The notes below the pieces were generated by a model that was not told the origin of the DNA, ran no database searches, and worked only from the letters and a program-made list of their open reading frames with translations. This document shows, one piece after another, positions 61,505-64,000 of a stretch of 64,000 bases of DNA. The stretch is from NCBI GenBank assembly GCA_027919835.1, contig JANVFP010000009.1, positions 682,001 to 746,000 on the forward strand. The letters are read 5' to 3'. Source of the stretch: Lentinula raphanica (taxonomy: Eukaryota > Basidiomycota > Agaricomycetes > Agaricales > Omphalotaceae). How positions within the stretch are numbered: the first letter of the stretch is position 1; every line of letters begins with the position of its first letter. Both the position numbers and the translations under genes were made by a program.

Positions 61505-62110
61505 TTCTACACCCAAGCTCTTTCTCTGTTGAATTATCTTGGACCCCGCGGGCAGTCTGAAGAAGAGGATGGGTCCCGGACCATGATCATAGATAATCGT
61601 AGGAAAACCACCAAAGTGAAGATTATCAAGGTTATGATATGCCGCCACCCCGCGATTGGAAACATCTTCCAGGACATTGACAACGTCCGGGAGGCAGAGG
61701 CACAGCTCTTCTCCGAGACAGGCAAAGTTCGTATGCCAAGGATCCGTTTGCCAGAGATCAACATAAAGAAGATGAAAGCTGGGTTATCTCATTCAGTATG
61801 GCACCCGGAGTATCTTGCCTCTCTGCAGCCTTTCCAGTTAAACAAACTGAAGATCGACAGGCGAACCTTTAATTTCTATGAAAGGCCCACCTTTAACAAC
61901 AACACCACTGCATAGGACGCTGTGTCAAATAGGATATTGTCTCATGTATCATTGTACCTCTCAATAGTATGCCAAATCCCATTGTCTCCTCTCAAATATT
62001 GGACGAGAAAGACGTCAAAGATCATCAATTGCCTGCCTTTAAAGTAGTATGGCCATGGGCCATGGCCTGTGCTTTGTTTCGAATTCTATGCACAAAGCAC
62101 AAAGGCAACC
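61505..62110. other. Flank of the hAT element with an unassigned open frame
   Basis: A 128-codon plus frame (61529-61915) runs MNYLGPRGQSEEEDGSRTMI to FNFYERPTFNNNTTA, with a conserved-looking stretch (LPEINIKKMKAGLSHSVWHP). It begins 25 bp from the transposon end and could be the 3' part of a gene cut off by the insertion. No family is recognised. Confidence 0.35.
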
Positions 62111-62118
62111 TATAAATA
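62111..62118 (+). promoter_or_regulatory. TATA box
   Basis: TATAAATA, 86 bp upstream of the ATG at 62197; the spacing fits a standard fungal core promoter with a short 5' UTR. Confidence 0.6.
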
Positions 62119-62196
62119 CTCAGAGCAAGAGTGCTCTCTCACCTCCCCATAATCACTCTCCACGACCTGCCTCATCAGAATTAGCCACCAACCATC

Positions 62197-63869
62197 ATGA
62201 CTAGTGACACTGAATGTAACGCGGAGCACAGAGCAGTAGGTGTTGTGATCATTCATCAGGCTTGTGACGACTCTCACCTCATGTATCATCTGAACAGAAA
62301 CATCCAAAGCTTGATACCAAGCGTACTGAAGAAAGCTTAGAAGCTCAAGTTCGTCGACTCTATTCGGAGAATCAGATACTTCACGACACAATACGGAAAC
62401 TCAACGGCGAAAGCGAAACCCTAAGAGGCAAGGTGAGCAGGCTTCCTTATGATTAGAGAATTTATCCCGAAAATAACTGTGCTTCTAGGTCTCAGAATTG
62501 ACTGCCAAGCTGCAGAATCTGAAGGTGCGGAGCTCTCAGAATCATCTCAGATCTCTAACCTGTACTGACAGTTTTTCACACAGAACTCAGATTCAAAAGA
62601 AGCGGAGCGTCAACTATCCCAAGTCAAAGTGGAATTACAAGACGTTAAGAATCTGCTCTATGCTAGTGACAAGCACCGTCAATATGCTGACGAAGTCGCG
62701 AAACTGCGAACAGAGCTATATGATTTGAGCAAGGAGTATTGGAAAGTGCACGAAGTGAGTGGCCCATGATCTACAGTGAGCTATCTCTCACATATTCAAT
62801 AACAGGACAGGACGGCTCTTGGTCGTCGTTTACTTGGCTCTAGCAGCTTCTATGCGCCATACGAGCGGCCCCAAGTCAGCGCACTTTACTTGTTTCTCCT
62901 GCATCACATATTGATCAAATTCCAGATTGCTAAAGCAGACATCGGTGTCCAGACAGAGGCAGAGGCAGAACCAAGTGATATCGACAAACAACATAACCAA
63001 GATCAGTTCGAAGTACGAGGGGTTCTTTCTTCTCATTCTTCAGGCAGTCCGACCGCTGACTGTATGTATTACTTTGTAGGAATTCCAGCTCCGTCAACCG
63101 CTGCCCCTCAAACCCTATCATTCGCTGCCCGCGCCTGCGATGAAGGTGAGCCTGCAAATCCCCCTTTGTAATCCTATCAGTGCATTGAATCTCAATGATG
63201 CAGGTTTCAGATCATCGACAGAATCTACTCACTACCTATGAAAACTTGTATGGCAACACACTCAACCCTCCAACATGGTTCCGTGGGGCCTTCAGAACAT
63301 TGAATGAAGATTTTGGGCCGAAATGGACAGCACTTTTGGAGCTTTGGCTCGCGTATGAGCATATCAATGGCTTTTCCAACGTTAAACACGGGCTAAAGGC
63401 TGCCAGTAGGCCGACCGAGCTTTCTGAATGGATGAAGAAAGAGCGGCCAGCTACTGGAGTAGCGCTGTACTCTCTCGACTCTATCTCGCTGTTCGTTGAC
63501 CGTTTCTGGACTTGGTGGTGTTCGCTTCAACCTAGCTGGAGATCTCCTGGGCTCAATAATCGACCGGGTCCTCTGGATGGATATGGCACCACATGGACTT
63601 CCCTTGATAAACCTGGCCAAAACGGATGGTTTGGGCTGATCATTTGCCTGAAGTGGTGGCATGCTGGCCTTGGCAACCTTCCAAATCAACAAGATGGAGT
63701 ACGCGCTGCCTTACAAGGAGACTGGAATGTGGCTGTCGAAGACCTTACTAAGATGCTCGGAGGGTTGGTAGATTGGCATCGTCAGAAGGTAAAAGCGTCC
63801 ACTGCCTCCTCCTCTCTTGAGTCATCCATAAACTCAAGGAGCAGCTTAATGGAAAGCGGGAAGGTTTGA
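62197..63869 (+). CDS. Coiled-coil protein with Trp-rich C-terminal domain
   Basis: At least seven exons. Exon 1 (MTSDTECNAEHRA) joins in phase 0 across a GTAGGT...CAG intron to KHPKLDTKRTEESLEAQVRR. Residues about 15-120 form a long coiled coil (heptads through LRGKVSELTAKLQNLK, QLSQVKVELQDVKNLLYASD and VAKLRTELYDLSKEYWKVHE). A linker with VQTEAEAEPSD and Pro-rich sequence follows. The C-terminal domain has YGNTLNPPTWFRGAFRTLNE, LLELWLAYEHINGF, FWTWWCSLQPSWRSPG, SLDKPGQNGWFGLIICLKWW and DWNVAVEDLTKMLGGLVDWH. I recall this W-W-LQP-WR, L-PG-NG pattern from multi-copy hypothetical proteins in Agaricomycete genomes; no function is known to me. Stop TGA at 63867. Confidence 0.8.
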
Positions 63870-64000
63870 CGGGAAGGTTAGAAAGACTCGAACATGTAAT
63901 GAGCTTCTAGGATTCTATGTACAATGCAGGCTCAGAAAGAGGAGGAAAATGAATCATTTGTTTCTTGTCACTTTCTTATCTCTCAGCTGTGGCCCAGCGG

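Overview
The window looks like nuclear DNA of a filamentous basidiomycete, most likely an Agaricomycete. Genes are broken by many short GT-AG introns (mostly 45-65 nt), coding strands alternate freely, and the recognisable proteins have fungal, mostly basidiomycete, character. Gene models below were made by eye from reading frames, splice sites and family motifs, so exon edges are less certain than gene identities.

The left part (1-33,000) is ordinary gene-dense euchromatin: a partial conserved gene at the left edge, VPS4 (AAA ATPase of ESCRT disassembly), two small membrane-protein paralogues, an NCS1 purine-cytosine permease, the purine enzyme ADE8, the eEF1A lysine methyltransferase EFM5 facing a MYST histone acetyltransferase, a secreted protein with 19-residue repeats, a probable pseudokinase, two tandem carboxylesterases, a Mediator-9-like gene, a tRNA-Arg with an intron, an AT-hook protein and an ARO8-like aminotransferase. 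Two tandem duplications are visible here. Both copied one whole gene plus the tail of a neighbour, leaving a VPS4 relic and a MED9-like relic.

The middle part (33,400-54,300) is the unusual region. Seven copies of one unit lie head to tail on the minus strand. Each encodes a small secreted protein of about 200 residues (called SSP1-SSP7 here) with no cysteine in the mature part, and each has the same roughly 40-bp leader at the start of its transcript. Six copies look intact. SSP5 is cut by a 2.6-kb element with CATCAGCAAAA ends, which itself carries a nested MITE. A second 2.6-kb element with the same ends lies between SSP5 and SSP6. A 1.8-kb element rich in TTTAAA, with a large foldback inside, lies between SSP3 and SSP4. 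I do not recognise the secreted family.

The right part (56,178-61,504) is a hAT transposon of about 5.3 kb with 16-bp inverted ends and a multi-exon transposase whose N-terminus looks ubiquitin-like. It is followed by a coiled-coil protein gene of a type common in Agaricomycete genomes (62,197-63,869).
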